Origin: Candidatus Nomurabacteria bacterium
GTDB lineage: Bacteria; Patescibacteriota; Saccharimonadia; Saccharimonadales; Saccharimonadaceae
Assembly (NCBI GenBank): GCA_020631935.1
Contig: JACKGP010000002.1
Span: 124,001 to 188,000 of the forward strand
Direction of reading: 5' to 3'
Length of the DNA: 64,000 bases
Shown piece by piece: positions 17,356-25,125 of this stretch. Both the position numbers and the translations under genes were made by a program. The stretch's first letter is position 1. Each line of letters begins with the position of its first letter. A model generated the notes under the pieces. That model was not told where the DNA came from. It saw only the letters and a program-made list of their open reading frames with translations, and ran no database searches.

Positions 17356-18192
17356 CTATTTTACACCTACGCCATTATGGGCAAACCCAAGCACGATATT
17401 ATTTGCATGCAGCCAACCTTCAAGCGTGCCACCGTCTAAATACTCACCTTTTGCCGGAACGACTTTCACGGCGCCGCCTCCTGTAACGTAGTCGTTAATA
17501 GCATCTGGTAGTTGATATTCGCCATTACTGGCTGGCGGTAGACTTGCCGCCGCGTCAATAACTTCTTTGGTTAGTATATATTTACTAATGTTTATCAAAT
17601 TACTCGGCGCCTCATCTGGCTTTGGCTGATCAATAATCCGTATATAATTGCCGTCTGAATCTCGCTCGATAACCCCATAGCGCGACACTTCATCTTTCGG
17701 CACTTCAGCCGCCAGCAAGCCACATTCGCCATTTGGAGTCGACTCAATCAATCGCTTGACCTCACTTGACCCATCCTTATTCCAGATAAAATCGTCACCC
17801 ATTAACACTACTGCTGACTCGCCTGCGCCTATATATTCTGAAGCCAAAGCCACAGGTACGGCTGTTCCGTATTTGCCATAGCTTGGCTGGGTAATAAAAT
17901 GCAGCTTCACATTCTTTAATGCAGCCACCATAGGTAGCTTGTCGCTCTTGCCATTCCTCTCTAGGTAGTCGTTTAGCTTTATGTTGCTACGGTAATAGTC
18001 TTCTAGCTGCGTGCTGTCTTCGCCGACAATGAAAATTAATTCATCAATACCCGCAAGTAGACAATCCCGCACCACATAATCAACAATTGGCCGATTGCCA
18101 ATTGGTAGCATACATTTTTCGATAGTTTTTGTAATCGGCAGACGCCTAGTTCCCCAGCCCGCTACTGGGATTATTGCCTTTGTGATACTCAT
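17356..18192 (-). CDS. galU: UTP-glucose-1-phosphate uridylyltransferase
   Basis: Makes UDP-glucose for cell-surface glycans. 278 residues. The nucleotidyltransferase signature is AGWGTRRLPITKTIEKCMLPIGNRP in the first 35 residues, followed by the sugar-nucleotide region YGKYGTAVPVALA and VVLMGDDF, and NGEYQLPDAIN near the end, typical of bacterial GalU. It lies 10 bp after the CAP-domain membrane protein gene, probably in the same unit. Confidence 0.94.
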   Translation of the reverse strand: MSITKAIIPVAGWGTRRLPITKTIEKCMLPIGNRPIVDYVVRDCLLAGIDELIFIVGEDSTQLEDYYRSNIKLNDYLERNGKSDKLPMVAALKNVKLHFITQPSYGKYGTAVPVALASEYIGAGESAVVLMGDDFIWNKDGSSEVKRLIESTPNGECGLLAAEVPKDEVSRYGVIERDSDGNYIRIIDQPKPDEAPSNLINISKYILTKEVIDAAASLPPASNGEYQLPDAINDYVTGGGAVKVVPAKGEYLDGGTLEGWLHANNIVLGFAHNGVGVK

Positions 18193-18202
18193 TGTTTAGC
18201 TC

Positions 18203-19102
18203 CTATATCTGACCGCCGCCATAAAGTGCTATTAATATAATTATTATGCTAGTCATTCCCGCCGCTTTGTATAGCCCGTGATACCTATACCAGCTCTGCC
18301 TAAGTGGCTTAGGTAGCTTATTGCGATTCGCATGTGCGATTAGCGCAACACCTGTAGAGAAAAGCATCAAAACTATCGAACCCACCAGGGCTGGAGTCAT
18401 AGACTGAACACCAACTCCAAGTCGCGAAACAAAACCATAGGGCTGATCAGATGCTGCCAATACGCTAGCTGTGGTTGCGGCGGCAGTACCTGCAGCAGGC
18501 TTTCCGTACAGAGCTACAATCAATGTAGTCATCTTGCCGTCTAACTCGCCTTTTTTCACCGCAAATCCAACATCGCTAAATTCACCATCTAGCATATTTT
18601 CGCGGTGCTCTGGGGAGTTCATCCACGCGGTCACAACTCCTTTAGATGTATGAAAGCCTTTTGCTAGGTTTTCACCAGCTCGGGTGTATAAATATCCAGA
18701 ACTCTTCACCCAAGCCCAAGGCGTTGCGCCGTCTGGTGACGTATGAGACCAGTACTGCCGCGAAAGCATGTCGTTTGCCTTGGCTTCTGCTGCACTGTTT
18801 AGCAATTGGTTGGATTGCAACTTCTGAGCACCTGTCGACAAGCGCTCCTGATTAGTGGCAACCAGCAGTCGCTGCCTGCTTATATCTGTCGCCTGACCTA
18901 GCACCGACCCAGTTTGAGCATAGTTGTATACAATCTGTAAACTGAAGACGAATGCCAATATAAAGGCCAACCCCTGGCGACGGACCAAGTGAGGCCTGTA
19001 GCTATTCTTGGGCTGAGGAACTATAGCCAAATGAGCCTTGCGCCTGACTACTCTTTTTTTAGCCTTTGAAGAATTAGCGGGTCGCTTTGCCGCCTTGCGC
19101 AC
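18203..19102 (-). CDS. CAP/SCP-domain membrane protein
   Basis: 299 residues. A lysine/arginine-rich cytoplasmic start, one transmembrane helix (LAFILAFVFSLQIVYNYAQTG), an extracytoplasmic CAP (PR1/SCP) domain (LLVATNQERLSTGAQKL ... YWSHTSPDGATPWAWV ... GENLAKGF ... WMNSPEHRENMLDGEFSDVGFA), and two further hydrophobic helices at the C terminus. CAP proteins are often secreted and involved in surface contacts. The only in-frame start is a GTG at 19102 without a ribosome site. A better-placed ATG (19134) is one base out of frame across an A7 run, so the N terminus may be longer (see findings). Confidence 0.8.
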   Translation of the reverse strand: MRKAAKRPANSSKAKKRVVRRKAHLAIVPQPKNSYRPHLVRRQGLAFILAFVFSLQIVYNYAQTGSVLGQATDISRQRLLVATNQERLSTGAQKLQSNQLLNSAAEAKANDMLSRQYWSHTSPDGATPWAWVKSSGYLYTRAGENLAKGFHTSKGVVTAWMNSPEHRENMLDGEFSDVGFAVKKGELDGKMTTLIVALYGKPAAGTAAATTASVLAASDQPYGFVSRLGVGVQSMTPALVGSIVLMLFSTGVALIAHANRNKLPKPLRQSWYRYHGLYKAAGMTSIIIILIALYGGGQI

Positions 19103-19178
19103 AGGTGTAGTTTTTTTCTTTTTGTCTGTTTCATTTTTAGGCTATACCTTGGCCATAGTATAGCAAATGTATAAAAAT

Positions 19179-19208
19179 AAATCGACCAGCCTACAAACTG
19201 ATCGATTT
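19179..19208 (-). terminator. Hairpin terminator after the surface-protein gene
   Basis: AAATCGA (19179-19185) pairs with TCGATTT (19202-19208), extended by CAG/CTG across one mismatch; the minus strand continues into a T-rich stretch. Confidence 0.6.
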
Positions 19209-19224
19209 ACGTAATTCTAATCTA

Positions 19225-21600
19225 TTATTTGCGTCGTGGCGGTTTGTCGTCACTAAATGCAATATCGTCGTCTTTTCGGTTTCGTGAGGCAAAGTATAGC
19301 CAAACCAGACCTGCAACCGCAATAGCTATCGGAATCCACCAGTACCAACAGATACCGATAAATTTGTAGCATGCCTTTGACTGGTCATCAGTTGCCGCCA
19401 ATACATCACCTGAAGATGATTTTTCGTTATTTTCATCGCTACCATCTTGCGCGCCTAAAACCTCTGGCTCTGCTTCTGTATCGCTAGACTGACTATCTGA
19501 TTGCGTTGCAATTGCCAATGGTGCAGTTGCGGCAATTGTACCTGTTGTAGCCGTAGTTAGCGGAGTGAGGGTTGCTAGGGCTAGTGGAAGATTTGTTACG
19601 GTTGAGCTACCTGCTAGAGCATTATCGGCTGACGAAGTATTGGGCGTATTAGGTGTATTAGGTGTATTTGGTGTATTAGGTGTATTAGGTGTATTTGGTG
19701 CGCCTGGCGTAGTCGGGTTTTCTGGGGTATACTCCTCAGGGTCAGTAGTGTCAACAATCTCACTATACACAACTCTATAGGATTCGCTACACTCCGATTC
19801 ATTGCCAAATACATCAACTGCTACAACACAGAAGTAGTGTGTGCCGTAACCTTCGGTAAATGATCCAGCCTGAATCGTTCCGCCCCTAACCTTCGCTGGC
19901 CATGGATTGTCTTGCTTGTAACGATTGCCCTCGATATCGTTCCAGTAGTAGTAAATGTAGTGGTCAACATCGGTCGAGGTGCTAGCCTCCCAGCTCGCAC
20001 TACCAAACTTGTCATTGGTTTCTGTCACTACTTCACCTTGTGAATTCTTCCAGACCAAGCCAGTTGGAGCTGCTGGAGCTGTAGTGTCAACAGTAACCAA
20101 ATAGCTACCGCCACGGTTATTGTGATACTTCACATTGCCTACCTTGTCCGCCGCGCGGAATCGTAAGTCATAAACTGAATCACTTTCGAGGTCGCTAAGC
20201 TTAACATCGGCAGTCCATTTATCGTCGCCAACGTGCTCCATCTGGTACTCGCGCGACTTAACTCCAGTCTTGGTGTCGATGACATATAGGGCAATCTTTT
20301 GAACGCCTGCAGAATCATCAGTCACCTTTGCGCTAACAGTAAAGTCTTGGTTTGTCTTTGCACCAGTTGCAGGGGTGACGTCTTTAATCTCTGGGCTAGT
20401 TAGGTCAACTGTGAAATTCTCAGTCCAGCCTGCAGAGCCAGAAAGTCCCACCATATCAACCACGCTTACATGCGCAGCGTAGCGTCCCTCAGGAAGATTT
20501 CGCTCAGACGTGTTATAGGTCACACGCCAGTCAGCCTCAGTACCCTTTCCTATCAGATTGATGGTTGTACCACCATAGCGCTTTCCGTCTTCGCGATTAA
20601 CAAGCTGAACGTAAACTCTGTTGAGAGCCTGGTTGTCTCTGGCAACACCACTCACGCTAAATACTTTACCAACCACACCTACTGGTGCAACTATGGTTGT
20701 TGATGGCGCAACTCTGTCGACAGGCAAAAGTGATAGGTAGTCTATGCCTCTTGTGTTTATCACTCCAGTAGCAGAAGTAGGGTCTTGATCTACAAAGTTC
20801 ATTGTCACGGTAACAGACTGCGGAACGCTAGCCTTTGTCCACACAGTTGTACTTGGTGCACTCCAAGAACTACTAGTTGTTTCATCGTAGGTAAGGCTAT
20901 CTATTACAAAAGGTGCCGTAATGGATTTAGCGGCGCCGTTAACTGCGTTAATCTCGTCGATTAATTTTTGTTTAGCAGTCTTTGTAACGCTTGATCCATC
21001 TGCACGATTAACCGTAACAGTAAGCCCAATCAGGCCTACAGCACCCTGAACTCGAGTGTCAACGTTAATACCCTTGTAGTTGCTACCATCCCAAAGAGCT
21101 GGCTTAACCAAGGCACTCGCACCAGTAACTGTTATATTTTGACTGGCTGGTGTCCATGAATGTGGACCCGATTCGTTGGCTGCAGTGGCTGTCAGTGTAG
21201 CCACACCTACAGTGTTGTCGCGGTAATAGAAATTCTTGTTTGACCAGCCGCTATTCATAGAAAAGCTTTGTGTTGCAGCCCAGCCAGTCGTACCGTTAGA
21301 AGAAAATTCTCCTGTAGCAGAACTACTCTTGACCATTATTTTTGTGCCCGAAGTATCCAGGCTCTCAAGCTCCCCACTAGCGTTTTGTGTTTGTACTGTT
21401 AGCACACCACTCTTTACGCCCCTACCTACTGACTGCTCGGGGTTTGTAAAAGCAAGCTGGCTGATATTGTCAGTTGCTGCGAATACCGCTGGTACATTCA
21501 GGGGTATTAAAGACTGTATAAAGAATGCTAAAACTGCAAAAGCAGAGCCCAACAGTCTAAGTCTTTGACTTGAACGATTAATATTAAGCTGTAGCGCCAT
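19225..21600 (-). CDS. Large surface protein with Ig-like repeats and C-terminal anchor
   Basis: 791 residues. Start at MALQLNINRS (21600) chosen because AGAGGA precedes it; a longer frame to 21663 is not needed. Signal peptide of about 41 residues ending AVFA. The middle holds several bacterial Ig-like/FN3-like domains (STTIVAPVGVVGKVFSVSGVA, DLTSPEIKDVTPATGAKT, TTAPAAPTGLVW). Then comes a PNT repeat stalk, a Ser/Thr/Ala-rich region, and a C-terminal helix (WWIPIAIAVAGLVWLYFA) with a basic/acidic tail RNRKDDD. Two Cys pairs lie near the end. Probably an adhesin-like protein facing the host; that role is inferred. Confidence 0.8.
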   Translation of the reverse strand: MALQLNINRSSQRLRLLGSAFAVLAFFIQSLIPLNVPAVFAATDNISQLAFTNPEQSVGRGVKSGVLTVQTQNASGELESLDTSGTKIMVKSSSATGEFSSNGTTGWAATQSFSMNSGWSNKNFYYRDNTVGVATLTATAANESGPHSWTPASQNITVTGASALVKPALWDGSNYKGINVDTRVQGAVGLIGLTVTVNRADGSSVTKTAKQKLIDEINAVNGAAKSITAPFVIDSLTYDETTSSSWSAPSTTVWTKASVPQSVTVTMNFVDQDPTSATGVINTRGIDYLSLLPVDRVAPSTTIVAPVGVVGKVFSVSGVARDNQALNRVYVQLVNREDGKRYGGTTINLIGKGTEADWRVTYNTSERNLPEGRYAAHVSVVDMVGLSGSAGWTENFTVDLTSPEIKDVTPATGAKTNQDFTVSAKVTDDSAGVQKIALYVIDTKTGVKSREYQMEHVGDDKWTADVKLSDLESDSVYDLRFRAADKVGNVKYHNNRGGSYLVTVDTTAPAAPTGLVWKNSQGEVVTETNDKFGSASWEASTSTDVDHYIYYYWNDIEGNRYKQDNPWPAKVRGGTIQAGSFTEGYGTHYFCVVAVDVFGNESECSESYRVVYSEIVDTTDPEEYTPENPTTPGAPNTPNTPNTPNTPNTPNTPNTSSADNALAGSSTVTNLPLALATLTPLTTATTGTIAATAPLAIATQSDSQSSDTEAEPEVLGAQDGSDENNEKSSSGDVLAATDDQSKACYKFIGICWYWWIPIAIAVAGLVWLYFASRNRKDDDIAFSDDKPPRRK
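19642..19699 (-). repeat. Nine-bp tandem repeat coding a Pro-Asn-Thr stalk
   Basis: About six to seven near-identical 9-bp units (plus-strand GGTGTATTA or GGTGTATTT) encode repeated PNT triplets in the surface protein. In-frame length variation by slippage is expected. Confidence 0.85.
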
Positions 21601-21712
21601 AATGTTTCCTCTCCCGACTCCACTCGGTAGGTTTATAGATTCTGGCTCTATTGTACTCCTCATTTTCCACTTTTGAAAGTAGCCCCCAGCCTGAAGTTAG
21701 CAGCTAGTAATA

Positions 21713-22090
21713 CTAGGCTTGCTCTAGGCGATTTATGTCATCGTGATTTAGGCCATAGTAGTGAGCAATTTCATGCCACAAAGTGCGCTTGATCTGTTCA
21801 AATAAACTAGCCTCATCGCGAGCTACCATCTGCAACTGATTCTTAAATAGCGTAATTTTACCAGGTATTAATCCAGCCTCATTACCTGTTTGCATGGTGC
21901 GCGGCACACCTTCAAACAAGCCGAGTAACAGATTATTGTGACGGAGCCGCAACTCCTCCTTTTGCTGGTCTGTCGGCTCATCAGCCATTACAATCGCTAC
22001 GTTTTTCATCGAAGAGATGTAATCCTGCGGCAGTTCGTTCATTGCTTTGGTAATCAAATTATTAAATTGATCATCACTGATGTAGTCCAT
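21713..22090 (-). CDS. Small zincin-type metallopeptidase
   Basis: 125 residues, resembling the Zincin_1 (PF06262) family. The zinc site is WHEIAHYYGLNHDD near the C terminus (HExxHxxGxxH). No signal peptide or membrane segment, so cytoplasmic. Substrate unknown. Its ATG lies 7 nt after TAGGAT, so the transcript is near-leaderless; divergent from eno. Confidence 0.8.
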   Translation of the reverse strand: MDYISDDQFNNLITKAMNELPQDYISSMKNVAIVMADEPTDQQKEELRLRHNNLLLGLFEGVPRTMQTGNEAGLIPGKITLFKNQLQMVARDEASLFEQIKRTLWHEIAHYYGLNHDDINRLEQA

Positions 22091-22097
22091 ATACCTA

Positions 22098-22154
22098 ATC
22101 CTAGTGCAAAAGTGTCATTCTGTGCAAGACATGAGCGCAATAGAGTGCTATTAT
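22098..22154. promoter_or_regulatory. Divergent promoters for the zincin gene (-) and eno (+)
   Basis: Minus: TTGCAC (22127-22122), 18 bp, TAGGAT (22103-22098), 7 nt to ATG. Plus: AAGACA (22126-22131), 17 bp, TATTAT (22149-22154), 11 nt to the eno ATG. The -35 elements overlap. Confidence 0.65.
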
Positions 22155-22165
22155 TATTTATAGAT

Positions 22166-23443
22166 ATGAGTCAAAAAATTACATCAGTTGCTGCACGACA
22201 GATTCTAGATTCTAGGGGCAATCCTACGGTTGAAGCCGATGTTTATCTAGCAGACGGCAGCATGGGACGCGCTTCAGTGCCCAGCGGCGCCAGTACAGGA
22301 TCACGAGAAGCTATAGAGTTGCGTGATGGCGACTCGGCATATGGCGGCAAAGGCGTCCTAAAAGCTATTAACAACATCAAAGACAAAATCGCTCCTGCAA
22401 TCACTGGACTAGAGGCCGGCAACCAAAAACTAATAGACGACACAATGCGCGAAATCGACGGCACTAACAATAAATCCAATCTGGGCGCGAATGCCATATT
22501 GGCCGTCAGTCTTGCGGCTGCAAAAGCTTCTGCAAATAGCGAGAAGCTACCGCTATACGAGTACATCGGTAAAATCGCCGATACATCTGCAGATATGTGT
22601 CTCCCGCTTCCAATGATGAACGTTATGAACGGCGGCCAGCATGCGGCTGGAAGTACCGACATACAGGAGTTTATGATCATACCAAAAGGCGCCAAAAGCT
22701 TTGCAGATGCTCTGGAAACTGGAGTAAACATTTTTCATTCTCTAAAAAATGTTTTGTCTGAAAAGGGATATTCTACCACTGTTGGCGACGAAGGCGGCTA
22801 CGCTCCACGTGTAAAAAACGGTAACTCAGAGCCGCTAGACCTCATTGCCCAATCTACTGTAGCAGCAGGATACAGCTTGGGTAGCGATGTTTGTTTCGCC
22901 CTAGACGTAGCGGCTAGCGAGTTTGCGACCAGCGATGGATACTTCCTGAAAACCGAAGGAAAAAGCCTCTCCTCAAGTGAAATAATTGAATGGTATAAAG
23001 CCCTAAAAGATCGATTCCCTATCGTATCCATAGAAGATGGATTAGACGAAGATGATTGGGGTAATTGGAAGAAACTAACCGAACAGCTAGGCTCTCAAAC
23101 GCAACTAGTTGGCGACGATTTACTAGTAACAAACGTTGCCCTGCTAGAAAAGGCTATAGATGAGCAAGCAGGTAACGCAATCCTAATAAAACCAAACCAG
23201 ATAGGCAGCCTATCCGAAACAATCGACGCAGTAAAGCTCGCCAAGAAAGCAGGTTGGAATACAATCATGAGTCACCGCAGCGGCGAAACTGAAGATACTA
23301 CAATCGCCCACCTTGCCGTTGGATTGGGCACAGGACAGATAAAAACTGGTAGCCTAAGCCGAACAGACAGAGTATTAAAATATAACGAGCTCCTCAGAAT
23401 TTCAGAAATGAATCCTGAGCTTAAATTGGCAGAGCCTCTATAA
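22166..23443 (+). CDS. eno: Enolase
   Basis: Converts 2-phosphoglycerate to phosphoenolpyruvate. 425 residues from MSQKITSVAARQILDSRGNPTVEADV; the longer frame upstream (from 21938) crosses the divergent promoter and is rejected. Family signatures present: GASTGSREA, the Mg-binding SIEDGLDEDDW, and ILIKPNQIGSLSETI with MSHRSGETEDTTIAHL. The next gene starts 17 bp later and carries phosphoglycerate mutase, the preceding glycolytic step, fused to a lactate-type dehydrogenase. Confidence 0.97.
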   Translation: MSQKITSVAARQILDSRGNPTVEADVYLADGSMGRASVPSGASTGSREAIELRDGDSAYGGKGVLKAINNIKDKIAPAITGLEAGNQKLIDDTMREIDGTNNKSNLGANAILAVSLAAAKASANSEKLPLYEYIGKIADTSADMCLPLPMMNVMNGGQHAAGSTDIQEFMIIPKGAKSFADALETGVNIFHSLKNVLSEKGYSTTVGDEGGYAPRVKNGNSEPLDLIAQSTVAAGYSLGSDVCFALDVAASEFATSDGYFLKTEGKSLSSSEIIEWYKALKDRFPIVSIEDGLDEDDWGNWKKLTEQLGSQTQLVGDDLLVTNVALLEKAIDEQAGNAILIKPNQIGSLSETIDAVKLAKKAGWNTIMSHRSGETEDTTIAHLAVGLGTGQIKTGSLSRTDRVLKYNELLRISEMNPELKLAEPL

Positions 23444-23459
23444 TAATCATGGGTGGGAC

Positions 23460-25112
23460 ATGGCAGTAATAACCTTCTACGAAGCGACTCAAATAGATAT
23501 GTTCCAGTTGACGGATGGCCTGCGCCAGACCGATCACTACTGGGAGTTTAGGCCTGATGCCGTAAACGTAAACAGCCTAAATCTCGACGCAGAAGTCGTA
23601 TCTATATCAACTGCAAGCAACCTGACACGTGAAATCATGGACCGCTTACCTCGCCTAAAACTTATCGCGGTTCGATCTACTGGTTTTGATAATATCGACC
23701 TAGACTATGCTATCGAGCGCAACATAACAGTTGTAAACGTACCAACTTACGGAGAAAACACAGTGGCCGAATATGCGTTCGCCCTGCTGCTAGCCGTAAA
23801 TAGAAAGCTCATACAGACAGTTTCTGCTACCAAAGACGGCAATTTTGTCGCCAGCCAACACACTGGAGCTGACTTAAAAGGTAAAACTATCGGCATCATT
23901 GGCATGGGTCACATTGGTCGCCACATGGCAAAGATTGCTAGCGGTTTTAGTATGAATGTTATAGCTTATGACATACACACCGATGATAAACTTGCCGAAG
24001 AGCTTTCTTTCACATATAAACGCCTCAACGAAGTTATCGGCGAAAGCGACATACTAAGTCTCCACGCTCCGCTAACTCCAAATAACTACCACATGATCAA
24101 TCACCACAGCATCGAAAAGATGAAACCCGGTGCGATACTAATAAATACTGCGCGCGGCGAACTGGTCGAAAACAGAGCCCTAATAACTGCCCTAAAAAGT
24201 AAGCTCTTGGCTGGTGCGGGACTAGATACTATCGAGGGTGAACACTTCTTGTCGACCAATTCACTGATTGACGCAATTACCGACAATGCCACTGCGCCGC
24301 TAGTGTACGAATATGCCACAGAAGACAGAGTACTACTGCAAATGCCAAATGTCGTAGTCACTCAACACGCAGCGTTCAACACGTCTGAAGCAATCAGGCG
24401 CATAAACGATACGACGTGTCAGAATATCATAAAGTTCTGGTATGGCGATTCGCCAAACAAAGTCCACGCCATACAAAGCTCTGGACAACTAGTAGTAATT
24501 CGTCACGGTGAAAGTGAATGGAATGCACTCGGCAAATGGACTGGAGTCACCGACGTACATCTAACCAAAAAAGGATTCGACCACTCGGCCGAACTAGGAA
24601 GAGCTCTTGCCGACATAGACTTCAACTACGCCTATTCATCACAGCAAATGAGAGCCCGCGAAACTCTAGAGTTAATCATGAATGGATCGGGACAGATAGG
24701 ATTAGCTCACGAATCAGCCAGGGCTTTGAACGAGAGAGATTACGGCGTTTACACTGGCATGAATAAAGACCAGATAAAAGAGATGATCGGCGATGAAAAA
24801 TTCGACGAGCTACGACGCAGCTGGGACAGCCCAGTCGAGGGCGGCGAATCGCTAGAGCAGGTTTACCAAAGAGTAGTTCCATTCTACCTCAGGGTCATCT
24901 TGCCACGTTTGCGCCACGGCCAGAACGTGCTAGTTGTTGCTCACGGAAACTCTATCCGCTCATTGGTAAAATATATTGAAAATATCTCGAATGACGCAAT
25001 TGGCGACATGAACATGATACAAGACGAAGCCCTAATCTACGAAGTAGACTCCGAAGGTCGCAGCAAGGAAAAGTCTATTCTATCTACCGAGAGTACTGAT
25101 AACCCTCAGTAG
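23460..25112 (+). CDS. Fusion: D-2-hydroxyacid (lactate-type) dehydrogenase + phosphoglycerate mutase
   Basis: 550 residues with two complete enzymes in one uninterrupted frame. Residues 1-335: NAD-dependent D-2-hydroxyacid dehydrogenase, with nucleotide site GMGHIG (148-153), catalytic R232 (NTARGE), an acid at E259 or E261 (DTIEGEH), and H303 (TQHAAF), most like D-lactate dehydrogenase. Residues ~344-550: histidine phosphatase-fold mutase, with R348-H349-G350 (VVIRHGESEWN), E425 (LNERDYG) and H495 (VVAHGNSIR), resembling cofactor-dependent GpmA but shorter. Seventeen bp after eno, so two consecutive glycolytic steps plus NADH reoxidation are in one operon. Only a few residues link the domains. 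I know of no standard fusion of this type. Confidence 0.9.
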   Translation: MAVITFYEATQIDMFQLTDGLRQTDHYWEFRPDAVNVNSLNLDAEVVSISTASNLTREIMDRLPRLKLIAVRSTGFDNIDLDYAIERNITVVNVPTYGENTVAEYAFALLLAVNRKLIQTVSATKDGNFVASQHTGADLKGKTIGIIGMGHIGRHMAKIASGFSMNVIAYDIHTDDKLAEELSFTYKRLNEVIGESDILSLHAPLTPNNYHMINHHSIEKMKPGAILINTARGELVENRALITALKSKLLAGAGLDTIEGEHFLSTNSLIDAITDNATAPLVYEYATEDRVLLQMPNVVVTQHAAFNTSEAIRRINDTTCQNIIKFWYGDSPNKVHAIQSSGQLVVIRHGESEWNALGKWTGVTDVHLTKKGFDHSAELGRALADIDFNYAYSSQQMRARETLELIMNGSGQIGLAHESARALNERDYGVYTGMNKDQIKEMIGDEKFDELRRSWDSPVEGGESLEQVYQRVVPFYLRVILPRLRHGQNVLVVAHGNSIRSLVKYIENISNDAIGDMNMIQDEALIYEVDSEGRSKEKSILSTESTDNPQ

Positions 25113-25125
25113 ATAGATTGGTTCA

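Noticed and set aside
19642..19699. CRISPR-like array
   Set aside because: The 9-bp units are contiguous with no spacers and encode a PNT stalk in frame.
21938..22165. N-terminal extension of enolase by 76 residues
   Set aside because: It overlaps the divergent zincin gene and both promoters; the standard enolase N terminus starts at 22166.
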